Shown: in pieces, positions 8,112-15,539 of the stretch
Layout: each line of letters begins with the position of its first letter
How positions within the stretch are numbered: the stretch's first letter is position 1
Source of the DNA: Clostridiales bacterium UBA1742
GTDB lineage: Bacteria > Bacillota > Clostridia > TANB77 > CAG-508
Reading direction: 5' to 3'
DNA length: 16,000 nt
Assembly: GCA_002314935.1 (NCBI GenBank)
Contig: DCHW01000009.1
Span: 1 to 16,000 of the forward strand
The notes under the pieces: model-generated
Databases searched by the model: none
What the model was told of the DNA's origin: nothing
The model's input: only the letters and a program-made list of their open reading frames with translations
Translations under genes and position numbers: made by a program

Positions 8112-11100
8112 TTAACCATTTAATTTTTTTGGTGGTTCAGACTTTTTTTTTGTGTGTTCTGTTCTTCCTGATGTATTTTCAATCCTTCTTTGTGTACTTT
8201 CTGTTCTTCCTGATGTATTTTCAATCCTTCTTTGTGCACTTTCTGTTCTTCCTGATGTACTTGGCGAATTCTCTATTCTACTACGTCTTTCTTTTAATTC
8301 TGTATTCATAATTTTTTCTAGTTCAGCCGTTGCTTTTTTTCCAAGTTGTGCAGATTGAGTTTGTCCTTGTGGTTTTGGAAGTTTTATCTCTTTTATTTCT
8401 TTTTTTATTGCTTTTTCAATAATACTATCTGCTTTTACGACATAATCTTGTTTGCTATATCCAGCACCGCCACCCATATTAATATTTTTATCTATTTTTC
8501 TCTCCAAGTCAGTCAATCTCATTAAAGTTTCTGCATCTTTGGCCTGTCCAGATGTAATATAGCTTCTTCCACCTTCTATGGTTTGTGCAACAGATTGATT
8601 TACCTGTTGAACAATATTTGTATCTCCACTCTTAAATTCAGCTAATTTTCCCATTCTACCAGCTACTATGGTTTGTAACTGTTGTATATTTTTTTCGCTC
8701 TTAACATATGATTGGTATCTACCTGAAGCAATATTATCTGAAAGAATTTGTTTATATGCCTGTTGTGGAGCAACCTTTCTTTGTTGTAAATCTGCAATTA
8801 CTTGAACATTTGTTAATCCAGCCATCCTGTATGGTACCATACTTTCAAGTTTTTGTTTTGCTTGACTTTCCGCACTAATTGTTTCTCCTGTATTTTTATC
8901 TACTTTATCTTTTAAATTAAATATTCTAACTGCTTCTTGCTGATTTTCTTTTGAGTTTATGAAATTATTTTTAACATCTTCTTTCTTTTGGTTTAAATAT
9001 TCTTTTTTAGCTTCTATATTTGTATGCCAATCTCTTGGTGCATCATTTGCAATATAAAATGAATCTACAAATTCATGCGCTGCACTACGTATTGATAAAT
9101 AACTATCTCTCATATCTGGAGCTAATAATGGACTATCTTGAACTCTATTATATGCATTTTCTAATCTTCCAAGTAATGCATTTGCCAATGTACCTCCATC
9201 TAATGTTTGTTTATCATCATTTTCTTCAAAACTATCATTTTGGTTTTCTTCCTCATTTTCGCCATTCATATTTTGATTATCTTTTAATAATAAATTATTA
9301 TCCATTGGCCCATTATTTGCTACATTATCATTTTGTGTGTTTTTACTAATTAAATTATTTACATTTAACACATCTAATGAATCATTATCCTTAGCATTTG
9401 GATCATCAAGTAATTGGCTTGCTTTATCGTTTTCATTAGTATCATCTATTCCATGAATTATATCATCAGCAAAATTTGCCTTCCTATTTTGTTGTTCATT
9501 ATATAATTCATCATATGCTTTCATATCTTCAGGGCTTGCACCATTTGTTAATAAATCATCTTTTAAACTCATTAAAGAATTATCTTCTGATAAAATGTTA
9601 TTAGCCTCATTTAATAATGCAGAATCTCCTTTTAATAGTGAATTACCCAGATTTTCTCCAAGTCCAGTTCCTTTTCCAAGTGCATTCATAGCATTTTGGC
9701 CCATATTTCCAAGTGTACCTCCCATATTTCCAAGAGCCCCACTCATTTTCCCTGCAACTCCAGCTAATGAAGATGCACCTTTAGCAGCTCCCAATGCAGC
9801 AGTACCAGCACCAGCAGTAGCTACTCCAACAGCAACTTTAACACCAGTTTCCACAACTTTCTTTGTAATTTGAATTCCTGTATCAAGTGTTTTCTTACCG
9901 GATTCAAAGCTTGCAACGTTATCTAAAGAAGTAGCTCCAAGTCCAAATAATTTTCTTAAGAATCTTTCTGTTGGTCTAATCATTGCAATTGATATTAATG
10001 CATAAACTTGAACACTTGGCATAGAAAAATCAAAAATAAAACCTCCTGTTGATCCTTCAGCCATCAATTTTACTGGAAAAATTAATAATACACTATATAC
10101 CAATAAATGATATGGCTGTACTAATATTCCTGCAATATACTCTTTTAAAAATGTTTCAAAGTTTCTTTTTCCGAATTTTCCCATTGAATACATAACAGAA
10201 AAAATTGGAGATAATATTGTTAATATCATTATTAAATATAATCTTTTAAAATATGCTATTAAAAAAACTATTGATAAATATGTTACATATGCATATAAAA
10301 TAACCTCTATCCACATAGAAGATTTATCAAAAATTCCTTCTGTTTCAAATTGAAATCTAATTTCAGATACAATTGTGTGTTCTGAAGAAAAATTTTTATT
10401 CAATGTTGTAGTTAAAGTATCTGATACATAAAATATAAATATCATTATATAATGAATTGTCATAATAAGAGCTATTGTTTTTAACCAATCAAATATGTAC
10501 ATTTGCCATTTTGCTTTTTCATTTGCACGATTAGTAGATAAAATTATTCTAATTCCAGTATATATTAACATTACAAGTGCTATTACAAGTGCAAGATTTC
10601 TTAATGAATAATAAAATCTTGCAGTTACCTTTTTTATATTTTTCATTACAATATTAAAAAAATTCAAATCAGAAACTTCAAACGAACCATTTTCATCATA
10701 TTTATCAGAAAAAATATTTGCATCTGTTATTTGAACCTTTCCAGAAAAAATATCATCTGGGCTTAATAATAAATCAAACATTGATTGATACGCAGATCCC
10801 AAATCATCTTTGGCCTTTTCAAATTTATTAGATATTTTTTCAAAAAAAGTATCTCCATCAGTATCATCATCTACTATGTCTTTTATCGCACTCCAAGTAT
10901 CGTCCAAAACATTCTTAGTCTCGTCAACTTTTCCATCAATATTAAACAATCCAGCCAAAAGTAAATTAATGTCATCAATAACTCCAACTATATAAGTTGC
11001 TGCAGGGTTTTTTAATATTGATGTAATCAATGATGCAAACCCAAGTGATTTTGTTGAAAAGATTGAAAACGACAATAAAATTATTATTAGATTTGTTAAT

Positions 11101-11150
11101 AAAAATTTTTTTATTATTTCTGTTTTATTAAAAATTTTTCTTTTTATCAT
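8112..11150 (-). CDS. VirB6/TrbL-like multi-pass channel protein with long C-terminal tail
   Basis: The product is 1012 residues. A signal-like hydrophobic segment (about 16-36) is followed by an extracytoplasmic stretch and a membrane block with segments near 182-205, 222-244, 280-300, 304-324, 338-360 and 380-392. This is the layout of VirB6/TrbL-type inner-membrane channel proteins. After residue 405 comes a Gly/Ala-rich linker (436-490 with repeated GNMG), then a ~450-residue polar, partly coiled-coil tail ending in near-identical 14-residue repeats and a Lys/Pro-rich end. Long soluble tails are known in 'extended' VirB6 proteins. AAGGG lies 10 bases before ATG 11150, a weaker site than its neighbours'. 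The assignment rests on topology, size and context rather than a diagnostic motif. Confidence 0.75.
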   Translation of the reverse strand: MIKRKIFNKTEIIKKFLLTNLIIILLSFSIFSTKSLGFASLITSILKNPAATYIVGVIDDINLLLAGLFNIDGKVDETKNVLDDTWSAIKDIVDDDTDGDTFFEKISNKFEKAKDDLGSAYQSMFDLLLSPDDIFSGKVQITDANIFSDKYDENGSFEVSDLNFFNIVMKNIKKVTARFYYSLRNLALVIALVMLIYTGIRIILSTNRANEKAKWQMYIFDWLKTIALIMTIHYIMIFIFYVSDTLTTTLNKNFSSEHTIVSEIRFQFETEGIFDKSSMWIEVILYAYVTYLSIVFLIAYFKRLYLIMILTILSPIFSVMYSMGKFGKRNFETFLKEYIAGILVQPYHLLVYSVLLIFPVKLMAEGSTGGFIFDFSMPSVQVYALISIAMIRPTERFLRKLFGLGATSLDNVASFESGKKTLDTGIQITKKVVETGVKVAVGVATAGAGTAALGAAKGASSLAGVAGKMSGALGNMGGTLGNMGQNAMNALGKGTGLGENLGNSLLKGDSALLNEANNILSEDNSLMSLKDDLLTNGASPEDMKAYDELYNEQQNRKANFADDIIHGIDDTNENDKASQLLDDPNAKDNDSLDVLNVNNLISKNTQNDNVANNGPMDNNLLLKDNQNMNGENEEENQNDSFEENDDKQTLDGGTLANALLGRLENAYNRVQDSPLLAPDMRDSYLSIRSAAHEFVDSFYIANDAPRDWHTNIEAKKEYLNQKKEDVKNNFINSKENQQEAVRIFNLKDKVDKNTGETISAESQAKQKLESMVPYRMAGLTNVQVIADLQQRKVAPQQAYKQILSDNIASGRYQSYVKSEKNIQQLQTIVAGRMGKLAEFKSGDTNIVQQVNQSVAQTIEGGRSYITSGQAKDAETLMRLTDLERKIDKNINMGGGAGYSKQDYVVKADSIIEKAIKKEIKEIKLPKPQGQTQSAQLGKKATAELEKIMNTELKERRSRIENSPSTSGRTESAQRRIENTSGRTESTQRRIENTSGRTEHTKKKSEPPKKLNG
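8156..8286. repeat. 42-bp tandem repeat, about three copies
   Basis: Copies begin at 8161, 8203 and 8245, each starting GTTCTTCCTGATGTA. The first two are almost identical over 42 bases; the third diverges after about 18 bases. On the minus strand they encode the 14-residue unit RRIENTSGRTESTQ near the C-terminus of the VirB6-like protein. The period is a multiple of three, so copy-number change would keep the frame. Confidence 0.85.
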
Positions 11151-11167
11151 ATTTTAAATCCCTTCTT

Positions 11168-11563
11168 TTATATTACTTCTATAAAATCAATTACTATCTT
11201 TAAAATTGAGAGTGCACCAAAAATTATTATTCCACCAATTGAAAATGGAAACAAATTTTGTTTCATTTGTGCCCTTTCTTCTAATGAAGAAAACATATAT
11301 TTAATTCCTAATACCACACCTGAAATTATCATTACAAAAAGTCCTATTGTCCATACAATACCTAAAACATCATTAAAATCATCCCACTGATTTTCTACAT
11401 TTAAATTCGAAGATGGATCAGTAGAACTTCCCAATGATATAAAATTTTTTCCTTGTTGAAAAATGTCATAAGCTCCAGCAGCTTTTACAACATTTATTTT
11501 AGGAATAGTTATTGTAGTAAACATAAATAATAAAATTATAAAAACAATAAATTTTTTCTTCAT
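11168..11563 (-). CDS. VirB2-like pilin candidate (second of two)
   Basis: The product is 131 residues. It has a signal peptide with probable cleavage after KAA (about residues 27-29), a short polar stretch, and two transmembrane helices (about 66-88 and 107-128). Between them is a charged loop, GIKYMFSSLEERAQMKQNL. Two helices with a short cytosolic basic loop after a signal peptide is the VirB2/TrbC pilin plan. The loop matches that of the next gene upstream (GIKYM-x2-S-x-EE-x-A-x2-K), so the two are paralogues. ATG 11563 is preceded by AAAGGAG, which overlaps the end of the other pilin gene; the stops and starts are 11 bases apart. Exported and processed to a small membrane or pilus subunit is inferred. 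Confidence 0.75.
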   Translation of the reverse strand: MKKKFIVFIILLFMFTTITIPKINVVKAAGAYDIFQQGKNFISLGSSTDPSSNLNVENQWDDFNDVLGIVWTIGLFVMIISGVVLGIKYMFSSLEERAQMKQNLFPFSIGGIIIFGALSILKIVIDFIEVI

Positions 11564-11574
11564 TTTTCTCTCCT

Positions 11575-11922
11575 TTAATTAAATAAATTTCCAGCTGTAT
11601 TGTATGCCATTTTTACTATTGTGTATATACAAAAAGCTAAAGCAACACCAATTAAATAATTTCTTATTGCCTTTTTATATTCTGCTTTTTCTTCATTACT
11701 CCCCATCATATATTTAATACCTAAAACCATTAGTACAACTACAGAACATATTATTGCAATTAATCTTACTAATCCATAAATTTTATTTCCCGCATTTGCA
11801 ATACTAATATCAGGATCTCCTATTGATACTCCTGGTAATAAGTTTGTAGCATAACAGCATGATACAATATTTATTAAAACAATACAAATTATAAAACATA
11901 CTCTAATTTTTTTGAATTTCAT
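11575..11922 (-). CDS. VirB2-like pilin candidate (first of two)
   Basis: The product is 115 residues. A hydrophobic signal sequence ends near SCCYA, a 20-residue loop follows, and then two transmembrane helices separated by GIKYMMGSNEEKAEYKKAI. Layout and loop are those of VirB2-type pilins in Gram-positive conjugation systems. The correct start is ATG 11922: AAGGTG (11929-11934) sits 6 bases upstream, and an in-frame GTG at 11931 is part of that ribosome binding site. A strong promoter lies directly upstream, making this the first gene of the downstream transcription unit. It and its neighbour could form a mixed pilus, or one could be a minor tip or assembly subunit. Confidence 0.76.
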   Translation of the reverse strand: MKFKKIRVCFIICIVLINIVSCCYATNLLPGVSIGDPDISIANAGNKIYGLVRLIAIICSVVVLMVLGIKYMMGSNEEKAEYKKAIRNYLIGVALAFCIYTIVKMAYNTAGNLFN

Positions 11923-11940
11923 AATTATCACCTTTATATT

Positions 11941-11969
11941 ATTATACTATTTTTTTAGCTATTTTTCAA
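11941..11969 (-). promoter_or_regulatory. sigma-A-type promoter for the pilin-to-928 unit
   Basis: Reading the minus strand, TTGAAA (11964-11969) and TATAAT (11941-11946) are separated by exactly 17 bases. The predicted transcription start, about 11934, falls at the ribosome binding site itself, so the leader would be only about 12 bases. Confidence 0.75.
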
Positions 11970-12012
11970 CATTAATTGTATTTTTAGAATTCATCGTTTA
12001 TTGTTTGACTTT

Positions 12013-12041
12013 TTGACTTTTTTCTCTACTTATTGTATAAT
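12013..12041 (+). promoter_or_regulatory. sigma-A-type promoter for the small plus-strand gene
   Basis: TTGACT (12013-12018) and TATAAT (12036-12041) are 17 bases apart, with the ribosome binding site 21 bases downstream of the -10. A second TTGACT at 12005-12010 lies 8 bases upstream in a short direct repeat (TTTGACTT). It could be an alternative -35 or a binding site for a regulator. Confidence 0.78.
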
Positions 12042-12070
12042 TAAATTACATTAATTTTATTTAAGGAGGT

Positions 12071-12086
12071 GTGGCGAATGCGCCAC
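12071..12086 (+). promoter_or_regulatory. hairpin around the start codon
   Basis: GTGGCG (12071-12076) and CGCCAC (12081-12086) form a 6-bp stem, mostly G-C, with the 4-base loop AATG that contains the ATG. The strong ribosome binding site AAGGAGGT (12063-12070) directly precedes the stem. The structure would be expected to limit or regulate initiation. Confidence 0.6.
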
Positions 12087-12359
12087 CAGTTCACAAACGA
12101 TCCATCTCTCTGGGATGGACTCGATCGGTATGATTTATTAACAGGAGACAATTTCCAGGCTCTTAAGGCAGACCTGCCTGAGAGATGGTTTCGTCCCCAA
12201 AATCAGCAGCAGTCCCAGACTGTTGCTCCAGGAAACTTTCCAAGGGTTTCTTGGAAAACCGTAAAAAAAATCTTAATTGCAGCTGCTATTGCATCAGTTG
12301 CAATTCCAGTACTTACAGTAGGAACTATATTGTTTCTTGCTGTAATTACATCCTTATAA
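12078..12359 (+). CDS. small single-pass membrane protein encoded against the cluster, foreign composition
   Basis: The product is 93 residues with no family I recognise. The N-terminal ~60 residues are soluble, rich in Trp, Gln and Pro. Residues about 66-92 form a C-terminal membrane helix preceded by SWKTVKK, so the protein is probably tail-anchored with the N-terminus in the cytosol. Codon use differs from all neighbours: CGC, CGG, CGT, CTC, CTG and CAG occur, and the first two thirds are close to half G+C, whereas the membrane part is AT-rich like the region. The start is ATG 12078 with AAGGAGGT 7 bases upstream; the GTG at 12069 is in that site. It has its own promoter and terminator and lies between the VirB4 and pilin genes on the other strand. 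Small membrane proteins in conjugation loci are sometimes entry-exclusion or regulatory factors; this is speculation. Confidence 0.75.
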   Translation: MRHQFTNDPSLWDGLDRYDLLTGDNFQALKADLPERWFRPQNQQQSQTVAPGNFPRVSWKTVKKILIAAAIASVAIPVLTVGTILFLAVITSL

Positions 12360-12368
12360 GAGATTTTT

Positions 12369-12411
12369 CAAACCACTTTGTTAATAATTTGATATCGTGG
12401 TTTGTTTTTTT
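12369..12411 (+). terminator. terminator of the small plus-strand gene
   Basis: CAAACCAC (12369-12376) pairs perfectly with GTGGTTTG (12397-12404) around a 20-base loop, followed by seven T residues. On the minus strand the hairpin is followed by AAAAATC with no U-run, so VirB4 transcription may pass through in that direction. Confidence 0.75.
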
Positions 12412-14377
12412 ATATATCATCATTTTTCATTCTTTGTGCTATTTTATTTAAATTTGTTTCAACAAATTCAAATTCTTTTGATGTTGGTTTTATTTGAATT
12501 ATTGCAGAATCATTTCCAACTTTTAATAATCCTTCTCCTTTTAAACATGTAATTAAGAAATCAGCTTCTCCATCACTTAATTTAAATACTTCTTTTAAAT
12601 ACTGTATTTCAGATTTATCTTGTGCTAAAAATAGTTTTGTATCAGATGAAGTTAATACAGCTTGTGCCTCTGGTTTTTCATAAAAATCTTGAAATCTTTG
12701 TGAAATTATTGCTAATGATACATTTCTTTTTCTGGCACGTCTAGCCATTCTGTTTAAAAAGTCAACTGCTTCTGGATATGGAAGCATCATCCAAGCTTCA
12801 TCTACTAAAACTCTTTTTTTAGTTGCTTTTTTTCTATCTTCACTATTCTTTTTTACATATTTTTCCCAAATCCAAGAAAGCAATATTTGTTGAGCAAGTG
12901 GTCTTGCAAAACGTTCTTCTAATTGCGAAATATCCAAATTAATAAATGGAACTCCTTCTAATAATTCAAATGTTGATTGTCCATCAAAATATGCCATTTG
13001 TCCATTATATTCTCTAATATATTGTTTCATAACTTTAATTAAATAACTATAATGGAATCTATAATCTGAATTTGTATTTTCTTCAGCTTTTTTCAATATT
13101 CTTCTATACCAGCTTCCTATTGTTGGCATTTTCTTTTTTTCTTTTCCTAAAAAGTTTTCAGATTTATTACCATTTATTTCATATAAACTATTTGGATTAG
13201 AATTTATTCCAATTCTCATATATTCTTCTGCAACAGCTTCTGCAATTATTTGTTTTGTAAGCTCATTTACTTCTTGACTTCTTGTGCTTCCTCTTGCCAT
13301 TGTAAGTATAGCTTGAGTAACATCTTCTACTTTATTTTCAATGTTTAAAACAGCCTTTTCTCTTCCTGTTATTTCATCTTTTACTTTTTCTACTTCTATA
13401 TCAAATAAGTTAATTATTGTATTTGAATTAGGACTAATTACTACATTAATTCCACCTAGTGCATCTGCAACTGCTTCATATTCGCCCTCTGCATCTAAAG
13501 CTAAACTTTCAATTCCCATCAAAACACATGATCTTGAAATTAATGTTTTCATAGTAACAGATTTACCAGCTCCAGATTTAGCAAATACAACCATATTGTA
13601 ATTTGTTAAACTATTGTGAAAATTGTCAAATAATATTGGTGCCCCAGTTTGTTTGTTAAATCCTAATGGTATTCCTGATAAATGTCCAACTTCTGACATT
13701 GTAAAAGGAAAAACTGTAGCCATTGAACCACGATCAAAAGTATGTACTTTTTTTACTTTATCTGTAAGTAATGGTAAATCACTTTGAAAAGCTTCTTCTT
13801 GTAGTCCCCAAGCAGATTTTAAATTTACTAATGATTTTGACATTTCAGATGTTAGTAATTTTGTATATTTGTCTAAGTCTTTTATACTGTAAGCAAATAA
13901 AGTAGATACAATTGATGCTTCAAACAATTTATTAAATCCAGCTGCTAATTGATCTCTTAATTGTTCTGCTTCTGCTTTCTTTTGTCCTAATAAACTCTCT
14001 CTATTTATATTTCCTCTATCCCTTGCAACAATTCTCTCTGTTTCTAATTCATTTATTGTTTTATTTAATTTTGTTTGTGAAATTGATTCATGTATTGGAT
14101 TAATAAATATAGAAGTATTTATATCTCCAAATTCATACATACTTCTAAATAAATATGGGAAAGTTGCCATTCTTGGTAAATCAGCTACAAAAAAACTTCT
14201 AGCAAATCTTGTTGTATCTGAAATTATTTCTAAACGATCTATATTAGATGCATCTATTCCTGATGGTGCTATTAATTGTTTTATTGTTTTCTGTTTTAAA
14301 AATTCATATTTTTGTTCTAGATTTAACTCTTCTTCATTTGCTTTGATATTTTTATTGTTTTTCTTATTTTTTGCCAT
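12410..14377 (-). CDS. virB4: VirB4-type secretion ATPase
   Basis: The product is 655 residues. An N-terminal region (about 20-230, with FFVADLPRMATFPYLFRSM) is typical of VirB4/TrbE proteins. The RecA-like motor follows: Walker A AKSGAGKS at 266-273 (Lys272), Walker B VLVDEAW with Asp526-Glu527, then RRARKRNVSLAIISQRFQDF carrying the conserved arginines and the sensor Gln. VirB4 hexamers at the membrane power assembly and substrate transfer in type IV secretion. I chose ATG 14377 rather than 14386: GGAGG touches the 14386 ATG directly but is 9 bases from 14377. The gene overlaps the upstream gene by 14 bases. Many Gram-positive VirB4 proteins are near 800 residues; part of the usual N-terminus seems to be supplied by the separate upstream gene. 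Confidence 0.93.
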   Translation of the reverse strand: MAKNKKNNKNIKANEEELNLEQKYEFLKQKTIKQLIAPSGIDASNIDRLEIISDTTRFARSFFVADLPRMATFPYLFRSMYEFGDINTSIFINPIHESISQTKLNKTINELETERIVARDRGNINRESLLGQKKAEAEQLRDQLAAGFNKLFEASIVSTLFAYSIKDLDKYTKLLTSEMSKSLVNLKSAWGLQEEAFQSDLPLLTDKVKKVHTFDRGSMATVFPFTMSEVGHLSGIPLGFNKQTGAPILFDNFHNSLTNYNMVVFAKSGAGKSVTMKTLISRSCVLMGIESLALDAEGEYEAVADALGGINVVISPNSNTIINLFDIEVEKVKDEITGREKAVLNIENKVEDVTQAILTMARGSTRSQEVNELTKQIIAEAVAEEYMRIGINSNPNSLYEINGNKSENFLGKEKKKMPTIGSWYRRILKKAEENTNSDYRFHYSYLIKVMKQYIREYNGQMAYFDGQSTFELLEGVPFINLDISQLEERFARPLAQQILLSWIWEKYVKKNSEDRKKATKKRVLVDEAWMMLPYPEAVDFLNRMARRARKRNVSLAIISQRFQDFYEKPEAQAVLTSSDTKLFLAQDKSEIQYLKEVFKLSDGEADFLITCLKGEGLLKVGNDSAIIQIKPTSKEFEFVETNLNKIAQRMKNDDI

Positions 14378-15539
14378 TTTTTGCATCCTCCTTTTTCTTT
14401 TTAGTAGTTTCCTTTACCTTTTTTATAGACTCTTTTGTTAATTCTTTTGATAGATATTGTTCATTTTCTGAAATAAGGCTTTCTGCAAAATCTGCAATTA
14501 AGTCATCAAATTCTTCTTCTTTTTTCTCAATTTCTTTTTGTAAATCTTCTCTTGCAAATTTAATACTATCCTCTGCTAAATCTAATGCACGTTTTTTTAT
14601 TTCTTCATCTATTGCTTTCATTTTCTTTTCTAATACATTTGGCGCAGATACATACAAATCATCATATCCTGCTTTTTCAGCTTTTTCAATTCCATAATTT
14701 TCTGCTTCATCTCTATTGTATGCATTATACAATAAATCTACCAACTCATATGAATCTAAAACCTTGCCATCTATTCCAGATAAAGCTAGAGCTCTTATTG
14801 TTGATTGACATTTAGTATATAGTTCTGAAAAAGCCATTTCTGCAACTTCATTTTCTTTTAAATATTCATTTTCCGTATTACTGTAAAAATATGACAAAAT
14901 AACATAATATTTTTTTCTTAATACATTTTTATTCATACTCATTCTTTCTGTATTAAATATAATATCTCTACCATAATCAAATAGATTTGATTGTCTTCTT
15001 ATATCCATTTTTTGCATTTTAAGTTGATTATCAGTATAATTTCCAGACTCTAGCATTAATTTATATCTATTTTCTTTTGAATTTAAATCACTCTCTATTT
15101 TAGATAATTTTTCTTTATATTTTTTTATACTATCTTCTAGATTGACTGTTCTTGTTTGTATATATATTTGAATTGGATTTCTTAATGTGTTTAAAAATTG
15201 AATAAATCCACTTTCAACTGAGGTTTTTTCCATATCAGACATTAAATCATAATTAATTCCTTGGCATTCAATTACCATTAAATATTTTTTTCCGTTTTTT
15301 TGTACTATCATGTTATCTTCTATTTTATCAAATTCCATAAAATTAAATATTGATTCTTTAGTATAACTTTTAGCTACTTTTTCTTTAATTGCAGCTTCTG
15401 TTTCTGACTTTCCAACAATTTTTTGTGCATTTTTATCTTTTTTCTCCCTTGCACTTATTATTATGTAATAAATAGCAAGGAAAATTATTACTAAAATTAA
15501 AACCATTATTGTAATTACTAATATACTATTTATTGTCAT
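14364..15539 (-). CDS. membrane-anchored VirB4/TraC N-terminal-like protein
   Basis: The product is 391 residues. One transmembrane segment (about 5-28) and a basic linker precede a domain (about 60-150: FMEFDKIEDNMIV, YLMVIECQGINYDL, FLNTLRNPIQIYIQTRTV). That domain resembles the N-terminal domain of TraC/VirB4-type proteins. The rest is mainly long charged helices, with a Lys-rich tail that probably forms coiled coils. There are no Walker motifs, so it is not an ATPase by itself. Its position between the PrgI-like and VirB4 genes, overlapping both by 14 bases, suggests it tethers VirB4 to the membrane complex. ATG 15539 has GGAGG 9 bases upstream. Domain resemblance is from memory of the family. 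Confidence 0.72.
   Translation of the reverse strand: MTINSILVITIMVLILVIIFLAIYYIIISAREKKDKNAQKIVGKSETEAAIKEKVAKSYTKESIFNFMEFDKIEDNMIVQKNGKKYLMVIECQGINYDLMSDMEKTSVESGFIQFLNTLRNPIQIYIQTRTVNLEDSIKKYKEKLSKIESDLNSKENRYKLMLESGNYTDNQLKMQKMDIRRQSNLFDYGRDIIFNTERMSMNKNVLRKKYYVILSYFYSNTENEYLKENEVAEMAFSELYTKCQSTIRALALSGIDGKVLDSYELVDLLYNAYNRDEAENYGIEKAEKAGYDDLYVSAPNVLEKKMKAIDEEIKKRALDLAEDSIKFAREDLQKEIEKKEEEFDDLIADFAESLISENEQYLSKELTKESIKKVKETTKKKKEDAKNGKK

Noticed and set aside
8156..8286. CRISPR-like array
   Set aside because: Copies are contiguous without spacers, the period is a multiple of three, and the sequence is coding.
8129..8358. Plus-strand open frames over the 42-bp repeat region
   Set aside because: They are antisense to the VirB6-like coding sequence, are low-complexity Phe/Leu-rich, and lack a ribosome binding site.
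11923..11931. GTG start at 11931 for the first pilin gene
   Set aside because: It overlaps the ribosome binding site AAGGTG; ATG 11922 has the correct 6-base spacing.
12126..12140. A +1 frameshift at the CGG in the plus-strand gene
   Set aside because: The shifted frame stops after Gly-Met-Ile-Tyr, while the unshifted frame continues to a plausible membrane helix and terminator.
12369..12411. Terminator for the VirB4 transcript on the minus strand
   Set aside because: In that direction the hairpin is followed by AAAAATC with no U-run.
14378..14386. ATG 14386 as the VirB4 start
   Set aside because: GGAGG touches this ATG with no spacer; ATG 14377 has 9 bases.
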